The position numbers were made by a program, and so were the translations under genes. This document shows positions 18,984 through 27,589 of a stretch of 64,000 nucleotides of DNA, in pieces. The notes under the pieces are model-generated. The model searched no databases, had not been told where the DNA came from, and worked only from the letters and a program-made list of their open reading frames with translations. Source of the stretch: Serinibacter salmoneus (GTDB lineage Bacteria > Actinomycetota > Actinomycetes > Actinomycetales > Beutenbergiaceae); NCBI RefSeq assembly GCF_002563925.1, contig NZ_PDJD01000001.1, forward strand, positions 3,044,973 to 3,108,972, given 5' to 3'. Position 1 is the stretch's first letter; each line of letters begins with the position of its first letter.

Positions 18984-20492
18984 TCAGGCCTTGTTCTGCT
19001 GCTTGATCCGGTTGGTCAACTCCGTCACCTGCGTGAAGGTGGCACGGTTCTTGGCCATCAGCTCACGGATCTTGCGGTCCGCGTGCATCACGGTGGTGTG
19101 GTCACGACCCCCGAAGATCTGGCCGATCTTGGGCAGGGAGAGGTCGGTGAGCTCGCGGCACAGGTACATCGCGATCTGCCGTGCGTTCACCAGCACGCGG
19201 GTGCGGTCGGCGCTGCGCAGGGCCTCCAGGGTGACGCCGAAGTACTCCGAGGTCTGGGCCATGATCATCGCCGGGGTGATCTCCGGGTCACCGTCCTGCG
19301 TGATGAGGTCCTTGAGCACCATCTCGGCGAGGGAGAGGTCCACGGTCTGACCGTTCAGGTTCGCGAACGCCGTGACGCGGATCAGCGCACCCTCCAGTTC
19401 ACGGATGTTGGTCGAGATGCGCGAGGCAATGTAGCTGAGCACGTCGTCCGGGGCCGAGAGCTGCTCGCGGCCGGCCTTCTTGCGCAGGATCGCGATGCGG
19501 GTCTCCAGGTCCGGCGGTTGGATGTCGGTGATCAGCCCCCACTCGAAGCGGCTGCGCATCCGGTCGGCGAACCCGTCGAGGTACTTGGGTGCGACATCGG
19601 AGGTGATGACGACCTGCTTGTTGGCGTTGTGCAGCGCGTTGAAGGTGTGGAAGAACTCCTCCATCGTCTCGTTCTTGCCCTGCAGGAACTGGATGTCGTC
19701 CACCAGGAGCACGTCAACGCTGCGGTACCGGCGCTGGAAGGACTCCGCCTTGTCGTCGCGGATGGAGTTGATGAAGTCGTTGGTGAACTCCTCGGAGTTC
19801 ACGTAGCGCACCCGTACCCCTGGGTAGAGGCGTTGGGCGTAGTGCCCGATGGCGTGGAGCAGGTGGGTCTTGCCGAGCCCGGAGTCCCCGTAGATGAACA
19901 GGGGGTTGTAGGCCTTGGCAGGTGCTTCGGCCACGGCGAAGGCGGCCGCGTTGGCGAACCGGTTGCTGGCTCCCGTGACGAAGGTGTCGAACGTGTAGGC
20001 CTGGTTGAGTCGCGCGGCATCGGGTCCGTCGTTGCCGGAGTTGGCCACGGGTCCGGTGAACTGGGAGCGCCGCGACTCGGTCTGGATGTCCTGCAGCGTG
20101 GCGCCGTACTCGCTGTATCCCTCCCGTCCCGGTCCTCGCCGCTGCGGGGGTTCGGGGCGTGAGGGAGCCGGCGGGGCCTCGGCGGGTCCGGGCTCGGCCG
20201 CCGGGTCGTTCTCCAGGAGGGCGGGATCGACCGAGACGGCGAAGGTGAGCTGCTCACCGAACGCCGATTCGAGCGCCGCGTTGATCGGTTCGCGTGCCCG
20301 GGTCTCCAGGAAATCGCGCGTGAAGGTACTCGGGACCGCCACCAGCAAGGTCCCGTTGATGACGCCGAGCGGCCGGGTCTGGCGCACGAAGGCGAGCTGG
20401 GATGCGCCCAGCGACTCCGTGAGGATCTCGACGGCGGTGTCCCACCTGGTCTGTAGGGTCTCGTCGGTGGTGTCGTCGCCGTGCGCTGTCAT
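18984..20492 (-). CDS. dnaA: Chromosomal replication initiator DnaA
   Basis: The 502-residue initiator has an N-terminal DnaB/DciA-interaction domain, a Pro-rich linker (residues about 95-150), an AAA+ core with Walker A GDSGLGKT (202-209) and Walker B VLLVDDIQFLQG, and a C-terminal DNA-binding domain with the signature GGRDHTTVMHADRKI. ATG 20492 (MTAHGDDTTDETLQTRWDTA) has GAGGGGAC nine bases upstream. DnaA boxes flank the gene on both sides, so autoregulation is likely. Confidence 0.98.
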   Translation of the reverse strand: MTAHGDDTTDETLQTRWDTAVEILTESLGASQLAFVRQTRPLGVINGTLLVAVPSTFTRDFLETRAREPINAALESAFGEQLTFAVSVDPALLENDPAAEPGPAEAPPAPSRPEPPQRRGPGREGYSEYGATLQDIQTESRRSQFTGPVANSGNDGPDAARLNQAYTFDTFVTGASNRFANAAAFAVAEAPAKAYNPLFIYGDSGLGKTHLLHAIGHYAQRLYPGVRVRYVNSEEFTNDFINSIRDDKAESFQRRYRSVDVLLVDDIQFLQGKNETMEEFFHTFNALHNANKQVVITSDVAPKYLDGFADRMRSRFEWGLITDIQPPDLETRIAILRKKAGREQLSAPDDVLSYIASRISTNIRELEGALIRVTAFANLNGQTVDLSLAEMVLKDLITQDGDPEITPAMIMAQTSEYFGVTLEALRSADRTRVLVNARQIAMYLCRELTDLSLPKIGQIFGGRDHTTVMHADRKIRELMAKNRATFTQVTELTNRIKQQNKA

Positions 20493-20971
20493 CGCGCTAT
20501 TGTCCCCTCGATCCGTCCGGTTGCCCACAGCCTGTGGACAACGATGTGGGTTTCTGTCGCTCCGCACGGGCGTAGGGGTGGTCGTGTTGACCTTCCGTGG
20601 CACGTGCCAGGCCTTTCGTTGACCTGTCCCAGGGCTGAGCGGTCTGTGCGGCACGATGATATCCACAGCCTGGGGGTATCCCTGGGAATCCAGCCGGTTC
20701 GCCGACGGCGCCGCCCCCACGGTGCATGACCGCGGAGCCAGCCGGGTGTTTCCAGGCGCCGACCTCGGCGCCTGTGGCATCTCGAGTCGGCCTGAGGAGT
20801 GCCCGACTTGACCGCAGGCGCTGCTGCGCGTACCGTTTCATGGTCGCGTCGAGCGCGCCGACCTTCTGCCTGCGCACAGTGGGAAAGGTTGGACGTAGGG
20901 TTCAGGGTAGGCGCAACCCCTGACGCGACACCACCGCCGCGCCACCGAACAATCTATGAGTGGGAGTTCCC
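20493..20971. other. dnaA–rpmH divergent intergenic region with DnaA boxes
   Basis: This 479-bp gene-free interval separates divergent dnaA and rpmH. It contains TTGCCCACA (20521-20529), TGTGGACAA (20533-20541, reverse orientation) and ATATCCACA (20659-20667), which match the DnaA box at seven to eight of nine positions. The first two form an inverted pair just upstream of dnaA, where binding would repress dnaA. The right part must contain the rpmH promoter. Confidence 0.65.
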
Positions 20972-21109
20972 GTGAGCAAGCGGACCTTTCAGCCGAACAA
21001 CCGGCGACGTGCCAAGGTGCACGGTTTCCGTCTGCGCATGCGGACCCGTGCGGGTCGAGCGATCGTGAGTGCTCGTCGCCGCAAGGGCCGTGAGTCGCTG
21101 ACTGCCTGA
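20972..21109 (+). CDS. rpmH: 50S ribosomal protein L34
   Basis: The 45-residue, extremely basic product [20 protein letters not shown] and onward matches L34 over its full length, with the actinobacterial [19 protein letters not shown] ending. GTG 20972 has GGGAG upstream. It lies four bases before rnpA, the usual arrangement. It heads the plus-strand operon rpmH–rnpA–yidD–yidC–khpB–rsmG transcribed away from oriC. Confidence 0.98.
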   Translation: MSKRTFQPNNRRRAKVHGFRLRMRTRAGRAIVSARRRKGRESLTA

Positions 21110-21112
21110 GCC

Positions 21113-21487
21113 GTGCTCCCCGCGGTCCATCGGATGCGGGAGTCGAGCGACTTTCGCACCGCGATCACCCGCGGGTCCCGAGCCGGTAGCGCAACGCTCG
21201 TTGTGCACCTGATGCAGAACGCGAACCCACCCGCGCCATCGGCGCGGGTGGGTTTCGTCGTGTCCAAATCCGTCGGGAACGCCGTGGTGCGCAATCGGGT
21301 GAAGCGCAGGCTGCGGCACCTGACCGCCGCGCGACTCGGGGAGATCCCGAACGGGAGCCTCGCCGTCGTGCGCGCTCTCCCTGCGAGTGCCGCTGCCGAC
21401 AGTGCCCGACTCGGCGCCGATCTGGATTCCGCTCTCGCCCGCGCGCGCACCCGGGGCGGACACCCTCGGCAGGCGGCACGCCGATGA
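21113..21487 (+). CDS. rnpA: Ribonuclease P protein component
   Basis: The 124-residue basic protein has the RNase P core: [40 protein letters not shown], and [10 protein letters not shown]. It binds the catalytic RNA subunit in 5' tRNA maturation. The start is GTG 21113. The stop overlaps the yidD start by four bases (ATGA). Confidence 0.96.
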   Translation: MLPAVHRMRESSDFRTAITRGSRAGSATLVVHLMQNANPPAPSARVGFVVSKSVGNAVVRNRVKRRLRHLTAARLGEIPNGSLAVVRALPASAAADSARLGADLDSALARARTRGGHPRQAARR

Positions 21488-21828
21488 GTGGGCCGCGGCA
21501 ACCCCGGTCGGTCGGCTGGGTTGCCCGCCTGATCACGCTGCCCATCGTGGCCTACCAGAAGGTGATCTCGCCGTGGTTCCCTCAGCAATGCCGGTTCTAC
21601 CCGAGTTGCTCCAACTACGCCGTGCAGGCCATCCGGGAGCGAGGTGCTCTCATCGGGCCGGTACTCGCGGGGTACCGCGTGCTGCGGTGTAACCCGTGGG
21701 CGCGCGGTGGGGTGGACGTGCCACCCCACCGCGGTCAGCGGTGGCCGAGCTGGGATGGCGTGGTTGCACCATCGAACCTGCCCGGCCCGGACTCCTCGCC
21801 ACCTTCGGGTGCGGAGCACAACTCATGA
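21484..21828 (+). CDS. yidD: YidD membrane-protein insertion efficiency factor
   Basis: The 114-residue product carries the YidD signature [15 protein letters not shown] with its cysteines and the motif [20 protein letters not shown] before it. The C-terminal part ([13 protein letters not shown]) is also typical. It is thought to assist YidC and Sec-dependent insertion at the membrane. It is coupled to rnpA through an ATGA overlap and lies 121 bp upstream of yidC. Confidence 0.95.
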   Translation: MSGPRQPRSVGWVARLITLPIVAYQKVISPWFPQQCRFYPSCSNYAVQAIRERGALIGPVLAGYRVLRCNPWARGGVDVPPHRGQRWPSWDGVVAPSNLPGPDSSPPSGAEHNS

Positions 21829-21949
21829 GTTCCGCCACCTCTACGGCGTCGGCCCCTGGCACAGCGCGGTTCCGCACCCGGGACCAGAACGCCGTACCCT
21901 CAAGGCTGGACCGCGAGGCCACACCATCTGACAGGAGTTGCACAGCGCG

Positions 21950-23056
21950 ATGAGCTGGTTCGACACGATTCTCTCGCCCATCATGTGGGTGGTCGCTTGG
22001 ATCATGGTGCTCGCGCACCGTGCCTTCGTCGCGATCGGGCTGCCCGCCAGTGGGTGGTCCTGGATCCTCTCCATCGTGGTGCTGGTGATCGTGATCCGAA
22101 TCATCCTCATCCCCCTCTTCGTGCGCCAGATCAAGGCGCAGCGCGGGATGCAGATGGTCCAACCCGAGATCCAGAAACTGCAGAAGAAGTACAAGGGGAA
22201 GACGGATCCCGCCTCTCGCCAGGCGATGCAGCAGGAGATGATGGCGATCTACCGGGAGGCCGGCACCTCACCGTTCGCCTCGTGCCTGCCGCTCCTGGCG
22301 CAGTCACCGATCTTCTTCGCGCTCTTCCGGGTGCTGTACCTGTTGCCGGACGTCGCCTCCGGCGCCCGGGGATCGATCGGCCCGCTGGACGCCACGCTCG
22401 CGGCGGAGGCCGAGAACTCCACCCTGTTCGGTGCTCCGCTCTCTGCCACCTTCATGTCCGCCGACGCCACCGCTCAGGTGCGGATCGTGACGGTGCTGCT
22501 CATCCTGGCGATGTCGGCCACCATGTTCTTCACCCAGCGCCAGCTCACGATGAAGAACATGCCGGCCTCGGCGCTGGACAACCCGATGGCGCGTCAGCAG
22601 AAGATGCTGATGTACATCTTCCCGATCATCTTCGCGGTGACCGGCGTGAATTTCCCGATCGGTGTGCTGATCTACTGGACCACGACCAACCTGTGGACGA
22701 TGGGCCAGCAGTTCTACGTGATCCGGCGCAACCCGGCCCCGGGTTCGGAGGCCGAGAAGGCGATGCTGGAGCGGCGCGCACGGCGGGCCGAGAAGCGCGG
22801 CGAGACCCTCGAGGACTCCGGCGATGTCGCCGTGATCACCGACGCGAAGCCCGCAGGCGGCCAACGTCAGCAGCCAGTGAGCGCCAAGCGAGCCAAGCGG
22901 CAGGGTCTGCCGAAGCAGCAGGGTCAGGCCGGTGCGGCTGAGGATTCGCAGGACGGTGCAGCCGATGGTGGCACGCCGGAGGTGGCCTCGGAGCAAGCCA
23001 CTGACTCCGTGCTCGAGGACCCGCCCGCTCCGGGCAAGAAGAAGCGTCAGAAGTAG
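21950..23056 (+). CDS. yidC: Membrane protein insertase YidC
   Basis: The 368-residue Oxa1-family insertase has a first helix near residues 14-35, a cytoplasmic coiled region QIKAQRGMQMVQPEIQKLQK, and four further helices, including SPFASCLPLLAQSPIFFALF and YIFPIIFAVTGVNFPIGVLI. A long Lys/Arg/Gln-rich cytoplasmic tail ends in KKKRQK. It inserts and folds inner-membrane proteins with or without SecYEG. ATG 21950 was preferred over TTG 21938 because AGGAG abuts the TTG. Confidence 0.97.
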   Translation: MSWFDTILSPIMWVVAWIMVLAHRAFVAIGLPASGWSWILSIVVLVIVIRIILIPLFVRQIKAQRGMQMVQPEIQKLQKKYKGKTDPASRQAMQQEMMAIYREAGTSPFASCLPLLAQSPIFFALFRVLYLLPDVASGARGSIGPLDATLAAEAENSTLFGAPLSATFMSADATAQVRIVTVLLILAMSATMFFTQRQLTMKNMPASALDNPMARQQKMLMYIFPIIFAVTGVNFPIGVLIYWTTTNLWTMGQQFYVIRRNPAPGSEAEKAMLERRARRAEKRGETLEDSGDVAVITDAKPAGGQRQQPVSAKRAKRQGLPKQQGQAGAAEDSQDGAADGGTPEVASEQATDSVLEDPPAPGKKKRQK

Positions 23057-23104
23057 CGACATGCACCGCCCGGATGATCGGGCGGGCAGAAGGAAGGATG
23101 TGCT

Positions 23105-23620
23105 GTGGCACAGGAAGACGTCGTGAAGCCGCAGGAGGAGGCCGGCCCCTCGCGCCTCGAGGAGGAGGGTGAGGTGGCTGCTGACTACCTGGAGGAACTC
23201 CTGGACATCGTCGATCTGGACGGCGACATCGACATCGGCGTCGAGCATGGTCGCGCCGTGGTGGACATCGTTGCGGAGGACGGATCCGACGGTTCCCTCG
23301 ATCGACTCGTCGGCCGCGACGGCGAGGTGCTGGATGCACTGCAGGAACTGACCCGGCTGGCAGTTCAGGCGCGCACGGGTGACCGTAGTCGACTGATGCT
23401 GGACGTCGGTGGGTTCCGAGCTGGGCGGCGTCAGGAGTTGACTGCGCTCGCGGAGGAGGCGATCTCCAGGGTCCGGACGAGTTCGGCGTCGGTCTCTCTG
23501 GAACCCATGAACGCCTTTGAGCGGAAGGTGGTCCACGATGCCGTGGCCGCTGCCGGTCTCGTGTCGGACTCCAGCGGGGCTGAGCCGCATCGACACGTGG
23601 TGATCCACCCCGCCTCATGA
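23105..23620 (+). CDS. khpB: KhpB/Jag-family RNA-binding protein (KH and R3H domains)
   Basis: The 171-residue product has an acidic N-terminus, a KH domain (IDIGVEHGRAVVDIVAEDGS and LVGRDGEVLDALQELTRLA) and an R3H domain with LEPMNAFERKVVHDAVA. KhpB pairs with KhpA in RNA chaperoning and cell-division control in other bacteria. The start is GTG 23105. The end overlaps rsmG by four bases. The yidC–khpB–rsmG order is conserved. Confidence 0.93.
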   Translation: MAQEDVVKPQEEAGPSRLEEEGEVAADYLEELLDIVDLDGDIDIGVEHGRAVVDIVAEDGSDGSLDRLVGRDGEVLDALQELTRLAVQARTGDRSRLMLDVGGFRAGRRQELTALAEEAISRVRTSSASVSLEPMNAFERKVVHDAVAAAGLVSDSSGAEPHRHVVIHPAS

Positions 23621-24279
23621 GTGATGCGTTGCGTGTCCTCCCGCTGCCGGACGGCGTGGAGACGTCCCCCGAACGCAGCGCGGAGATCCTCGGGGTCGGC
23701 TACGACGCGTGCCGATCGTTCGCGAGTCTCCTGCTGACGCACGGTGAGGAGCGGGGGCTCATCGGCCCGCGCGAGATCGAACGCCTGTGGACCCGCCACG
23801 TGCTGAACTCCGCGGCGGTCCTGCCGTCCTTGCCCGAGTCGGGAACCGTGGCGGACGTAGGCTCGGGTGCGGGGCTTCCCGGCATCGTCATCGCCGCATG
23901 CCGGCCGGACCTCGAGGTGCACCTGATCGAGCCCATGGACCGCCGGGTGCAATGGCTCGGCTCGGTGGCCGAGACCCTTGGCCTGTCGAATGTCTCGATC
24001 CTGCGCGGTCAGGCCCAGGAGTTCCACGATGCATGGGACTTCGACGCGGTGACCGCCCGGGCCGTTGCGGCGCTCGACAAGTTGGTGCGGATCACGTGGC
24101 CTCTCGTTCGGCCCGGGGGGTGCCTCGTGGCCATGAAGGGTGCCCGTGCGCATCAGGAGGTCGACGCCGCCGCCGGTGTGCTGCGTAAGGCACGAGCCGG
24201 GGAGGTCCGCGTCCAGGAGATGGACCTGCTCGGAGACGGCGATGTGACGCGGATCGTGACGGTTCCGCGCCGCGCCTGA
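23617..24279 (+). CDS. rsmG: 16S rRNA (guanine-N7) methyltransferase RsmG
   Basis: The 220-residue methyltransferase has the SAM-binding motif VADVGSGAGLPGIVIAACRP and acidic motif II in VHLIEPMDRRVQWL. It methylates a guanine in the 530 loop of 16S rRNA. Loss of this enzyme gives low-level streptomycin resistance in other bacteria. It is translationally coupled to khpB by ATGA overlap. In many Actinobacteria parA follows directly; here parA is about 6.9 kb further on. Confidence 0.96.
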   Translation: MSDALRVLPLPDGVETSPERSAEILGVGYDACRSFASLLLTHGEERGLIGPREIERLWTRHVLNSAAVLPSLPESGTVADVGSGAGLPGIVIAACRPDLEVHLIEPMDRRVQWLGSVAETLGLSNVSILRGQAQEFHDAWDFDAVTARAVAALDKLVRITWPLVRPGGCLVAMKGARAHQEVDAAAGVLRKARAGEVRVQEMDLLGDGDVTRIVTVPRRA

Positions 24280-24299
24280 GGCGGGGAACCGTCACGATC
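24252..24299. terminator. Bidirectional terminator overlapping the rsmG 3' end
   Basis: GATCGTGACGGTTCC (24252-24266) pairs exactly with 24285-24299. The left arm lies inside the rsmG coding sequence. It sits between convergent rsmG and the ABC ATPase gene. Confidence 0.75.
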
Positions 24300-24322
24300 T
24301 CGGCCCGGTCGATTGTTCCTCG

Positions 24323-25048
24323 TCAGTCCTTGATGTCGGCGACGGTACCGGCGCTCAGGTAGAGGCGCCGTCGGGCTCGTTGCGCCACGGCGGAGTCGTG
24401 GGTGACGGCGACCAACGTGAGTCCCTGCGTGTTGAGGCGTTCCAGCAGCAGCAGGATCTCATCGCGCATGGCCTCATCCAGGTTTCCCGTGGGTTCGTCC
24501 GCCAAGAGGACCTTCGGTCGCTTCACGATCGCCCGCGCGATGGCGACGCGTTGCTGCTGGCCGCCCGACAGTTCCACCGGTCGGTGATCGGCCCGTTGGG
24601 CGAGGCCGACGTGCTCCAGGGCCTCGGCGACCCGGGTCGCCCGTTCCACCCGCGGGAGTCGCAGCGGCTCCAAGGCCATATCGACGTTCTCTGCCGCGGT
24701 GAGAGTGGGGATGAGGTTGAATCCCTGGAACACGAACCCGATGTCGTGCGCGCGCAGCTTCTCCAATCGGGAATGGGAGGCGGTCGCCATGTCCAGGTCG
24801 CCGAGGTAGACATGCCCGCTCGTGGGCTGGTCGAGCGCTCCGAGGAGTTGAAGCAGGGTGGACTTCCCCCCACCGGTCGGGCCTTGGATGGTGACGAAAT
24901 CACCGCTGTCGATCTGCAGGTCCACACCTGCGACGGCCTGGATGGTGCGTCCCTTCTGTTGGTAGGTCCGCGTGACCGACTCCAGGCGGTAGACCCAGGA
25001 CGGTGCCGGGACTTGTGGCCGGGTCGTATCGGACGTGGTGACGGTCAT
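24323..25048 (-). CDS. MacB/LolD-type ABC transporter ATPase
   Basis: The 241-residue ATPase has Walker A GPTGGGKST (Gly instead of the usual Ser in the GSGKS core), Q-loop GFVFQGFNLIPTLTAAENV, signature VELSGGQQQRVAIARAI, Walker B VLLADEPTGNLDEA and H-loop VAVTHDSAV. These are type VII ABC ATPase features. It pairs with the FtsX-like permease 38 bp upstream. ATG 25048 has AGGAGG five to six bases upstream. The pair diverges from a two-component system and is probably its target. Confidence 0.93.
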   Translation of the reverse strand: MTVTTSDTTRPQVPAPSWVYRLESVTRTYQQKGRTIQAVAGVDLQIDSGDFVTIQGPTGGGKSTLLQLLGALDQPTSGHVYLGDLDMATASHSRLEKLRAHDIGFVFQGFNLIPTLTAAENVDMALEPLRLPRVERATRVAEALEHVGLAQRADHRPVELSGGQQQRVAIARAIVKRPKVLLADEPTGNLDEAMRDEILLLLERLNTQGLTLVAVTHDSAVAQRARRRLYLSAGTVADIKD

Positions 25049-25086
25049 CGAGACCTCCTGAGGTGGGGCTGGGTGGGTGGAGCGGT

Positions 25087-26580
25087 TCATGCGACGGATC
25101 TCAGTGCTTCCGCCGGGCTGAGCCGGGCGGCACGCCAGCCGCCGAAGGCGCCGGCGAGGAGACCACCGAGGACGGCTAGTGCCAATGCGATGCCGATTAC
25201 CCACAGGGTGATGGGTGCCTGGAGCACGATCTCCGTGGCCGCGGTGACCTCGGTACCGGAACGGAACGGGCCGGCGCCCATGCCCTGACCTATTCCGCGC
25301 ATTCCCTCGGCCGTTGCCTCGCCCGAACCACCGGCGCTGATGGTCGGACCGATGGCGTTGATCAGGGCAATGCCACCGAGTCCGAGAGCCAGGCCGACGA
25401 CACCGCCGATGAGGCTCTGGACCAGCGACTCCCCGGCTACCTGACGCACCACGCGGGAGTTGGACCATCCGATGGCCTTGAGGGTGCCGAACTCCCGGGT
25501 CCGCCGGCTGACGCCCGAGGTCGTGAACAGCACCGCAAGGGCGAGTGCGACGGCGAGCACCACGATGGAGAGCCAGGTACCGAGGTTGTTGATCAGGGTG
25601 GATGCGCTGGTCAGCGAGCCGGAGACCGACGACGCGAGATCGGCCTGGGAGCTCACGGTGACACCAGGCAGAGCCTGCTCGAGTTCCTCCTGTACCGCAC
25701 TGATCGAGTCGGACGAGGTCGCCTGGACGTAGATGGTGGAGAGCACGTCTCCCGCTCCGGAGAGCTCCTGCGCGACATCGAGCGAGAGGTAGACATTCGC
25801 TGCGGTGTCCGCCTCATCGGACGTGGAGCTGACCAGTCCGACGATCTCGAACTCCTCCCCGACGATCTCGAGGGAGTCTCCCACGGTGAGATCCGCCGTC
25901 GCGGCATAGGTGGAGTCGAGGAGTGCGACGGTTGAGCCGGCGTCGTCGGCCTCCAGGGCCCGTCCCTCGCTCACCGTGACTCCTGTCAGAGGTCCGAGAG
26001 CGTCGGCGTCCAGGTCGACCCCGAGGACGCTGAAGGAGTTCACGCCGAACGAGCCGCCGCCGAATCCGCCGCCGGCAGCAGGGGCTTCACCTTCGCCAGG
26101 CATCGTACGCCCCGGGTCTGTGGACGCATCGGCCACGTCCTCCGGCGAAGGCATCTGGGGTAGCTCGCCGGAGAAGCTCATACTGGTCAGGCTGAGAGCG
26201 CCCGTGGCGCCACTGACATTGTCGACCGCCAGGACCGTCTCCATGACGTTCGCCTCGAGAGTGGACCGTCCGATACCAGTCGTGAGGATGGACTGGCTGA
26301 GGGACGTCGTTCCCTCGTCGTCGGTGGATCCTGCGTCCTCGTCGAACTCGAACATCTGACCGGGACCTCCCTCCCCAGGCTCGGTCTGGGCGCCGGTGAT
26401 CGTGAGGTCGGTGCCGACTCCGTAGACGGAGTCCAGGGCTTGGTCCTGTGCATCCTTCACACCTGCGGCCAGAGCGTTGACAATCATGACCAGGGCGATG
26501 GCGATGGCCATACCGGCGGCGACGATGAACGTCTGCTTCTTGCGGCCGGCCAGTTCACGCCGTAGGTACCGTGCGTACAT
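25087..26580 (-). CDS. FtsX/MacB-type ABC transporter permease
   Basis: The 497-residue permease has an N-terminal helix (TFIVAAGMAIAIALVMIVNA), a large periplasmic-type domain (about residues 45-330) with Gly/Pro-rich segments such as GGGFGGGSFGV, and a C-terminal FtsX module with three helices and the motif FGTLKAIGWSNSRVVRQVAG. Such systems export peptides, lipoproteins or antibiotics, or act as mechanotransmitters. The substrate is unknown. No MacA-like membrane-fusion gene is adjacent, as is common in Actinobacteria. Confidence 0.92.
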   Translation of the reverse strand: MYARYLRRELAGRKKQTFIVAAGMAIAIALVMIVNALAAGVKDAQDQALDSVYGVGTDLTITGAQTEPGEGGPGQMFEFDEDAGSTDDEGTTSLSQSILTTGIGRSTLEANVMETVLAVDNVSGATGALSLTSMSFSGELPQMPSPEDVADASTDPGRTMPGEGEAPAAGGGFGGGSFGVNSFSVLGVDLDADALGPLTGVTVSEGRALEADDAGSTVALLDSTYAATADLTVGDSLEIVGEEFEIVGLVSSTSDEADTAANVYLSLDVAQELSGAGDVLSTIYVQATSSDSISAVQEELEQALPGVTVSSQADLASSVSGSLTSASTLINNLGTWLSIVVLAVALALAVLFTTSGVSRRTREFGTLKAIGWSNSRVVRQVAGESLVQSLIGGVVGLALGLGGIALINAIGPTISAGGSGEATAEGMRGIGQGMGAGPFRSGTEVTAATEIVLQAPITLWVIGIALALAVLGGLLAGAFGGWRAARLSPAEALRSVA

Positions 26581-26860
26581 GGGTCTCCTCCCAACGGGCC
26601 GAGTGCCCGCCGTCGGACGTCGAGGCTAGGAACCCGTGCTCTGGTTCGGGTAGGCGCCGCCTATGAGTTCGTTGTGAAGAGAGGCAACGCAGTGCGCTGG
26701 AATCGGTGAGCGTGTGTGATGATCTCGAGTCCACTCACGCGATTTGCGCTTCTTTGCCGTGGTGAAGGTGAGGTACCAGGACGGCGGGTGAGGACGATCC
26801 GCCCGCCTTCTGGGTGGCTCTCACAGGATGTTCATAGGTGATGCGTGAGAATGATTGAGT

Positions 26861-27589
26861 ATGAGCCCGACGGCATCCCCCATGATCCGGCTTGATGGCC
26901 GTCCCGTGCGTGTGCTCGTCGTGGACGACGAGCAAGTGCTGACCGATCTCTTCTCGATGGCGCTGCGCGTCGAAGGGTGGGAGGTACGCACGGCTGGATC
27001 TGGCGCTGAGGGGATTCGCCTTGCGCAGGAGTTCGATCCGGACGCGATCCTGCTGGACGTGATGATGCCGGACCTGGACGGTATGGGTGTCCTGCGGAGA
27101 CTGCGCCAGTCAGGCAATGAGGTCCCGGTCCTGTTCCTCACGGCGAAGGACTCGGTGGCCGATCGCGTAGCCGGTCTGACTGCGGGTGGTGATGACTATG
27201 TGACCAAGCCCTTCAGCCTCGAGGAGGTGGTCGCACGCCTGCGTGGACTCCTGCGGCGTTCCCGGTCCGCCGTGGCCTCGGCGCCGGAGCCCGTGCTTCG
27301 AGTCGCTGACCTCTCACTCAACGAGGACAGCCACGAGGTGGAACGTGCTGGGGTCGAGATCGCACTGACGGCCACGGAGTTCGAGCTCTTGCGCTTCCTC
27401 ATGCGCAACGAACGACGGGTCCTCTCGAAGGCGCAGATCTTGGATCGGGTCTGGAATTACGACTTCGGGGGGCGTTCCAGCGTGGTGGAGCTCTACATCT
27501 CCTACCTGCGCAAGAAGATCGACGCGAACCGGGCTCCATTGATTCACACGGTTCGCGGGTTCGGATATGTGATCAAGGCGCCCGTGTGA
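26861..27589 (+). CDS. OmpR/PhoB-family response regulator
   Basis: The 242-residue product has a receiver domain with the acidic pocket VVDDEQ, phospho-acceptor aspartate near residue 66 in LLDVMMPDLDG, and the conserved Lys in DDYVTKPFSLEE. A winged-helix output domain follows (ALTATEFELLRFLMRNERRV, SVVELYISYLRKKID, TVRGFGYVIK). ATG 26861 and ATG 26882 are both possible, and neither has a strong ribosome-binding site. The 280-bp gap before it faces the divergent permease gene and contains a GGCGGGTGAGG-type hairpin near 26780, a plausible control region. Confidence 0.93.
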   Translation: MSPTASPMIRLDGRPVRVLVVDDEQVLTDLFSMALRVEGWEVRTAGSGAEGIRLAQEFDPDAILLDVMMPDLDGMGVLRRLRQSGNEVPVLFLTAKDSVADRVAGLTAGGDDYVTKPFSLEEVVARLRGLLRRSRSAVASAPEPVLRVADLSLNEDSHEVERAGVEIALTATEFELLRFLMRNERRVLSKAQILDRVWNYDFGGRSSVVELYISYLRKKIDANRAPLIHTVRGFGYVIKAPV

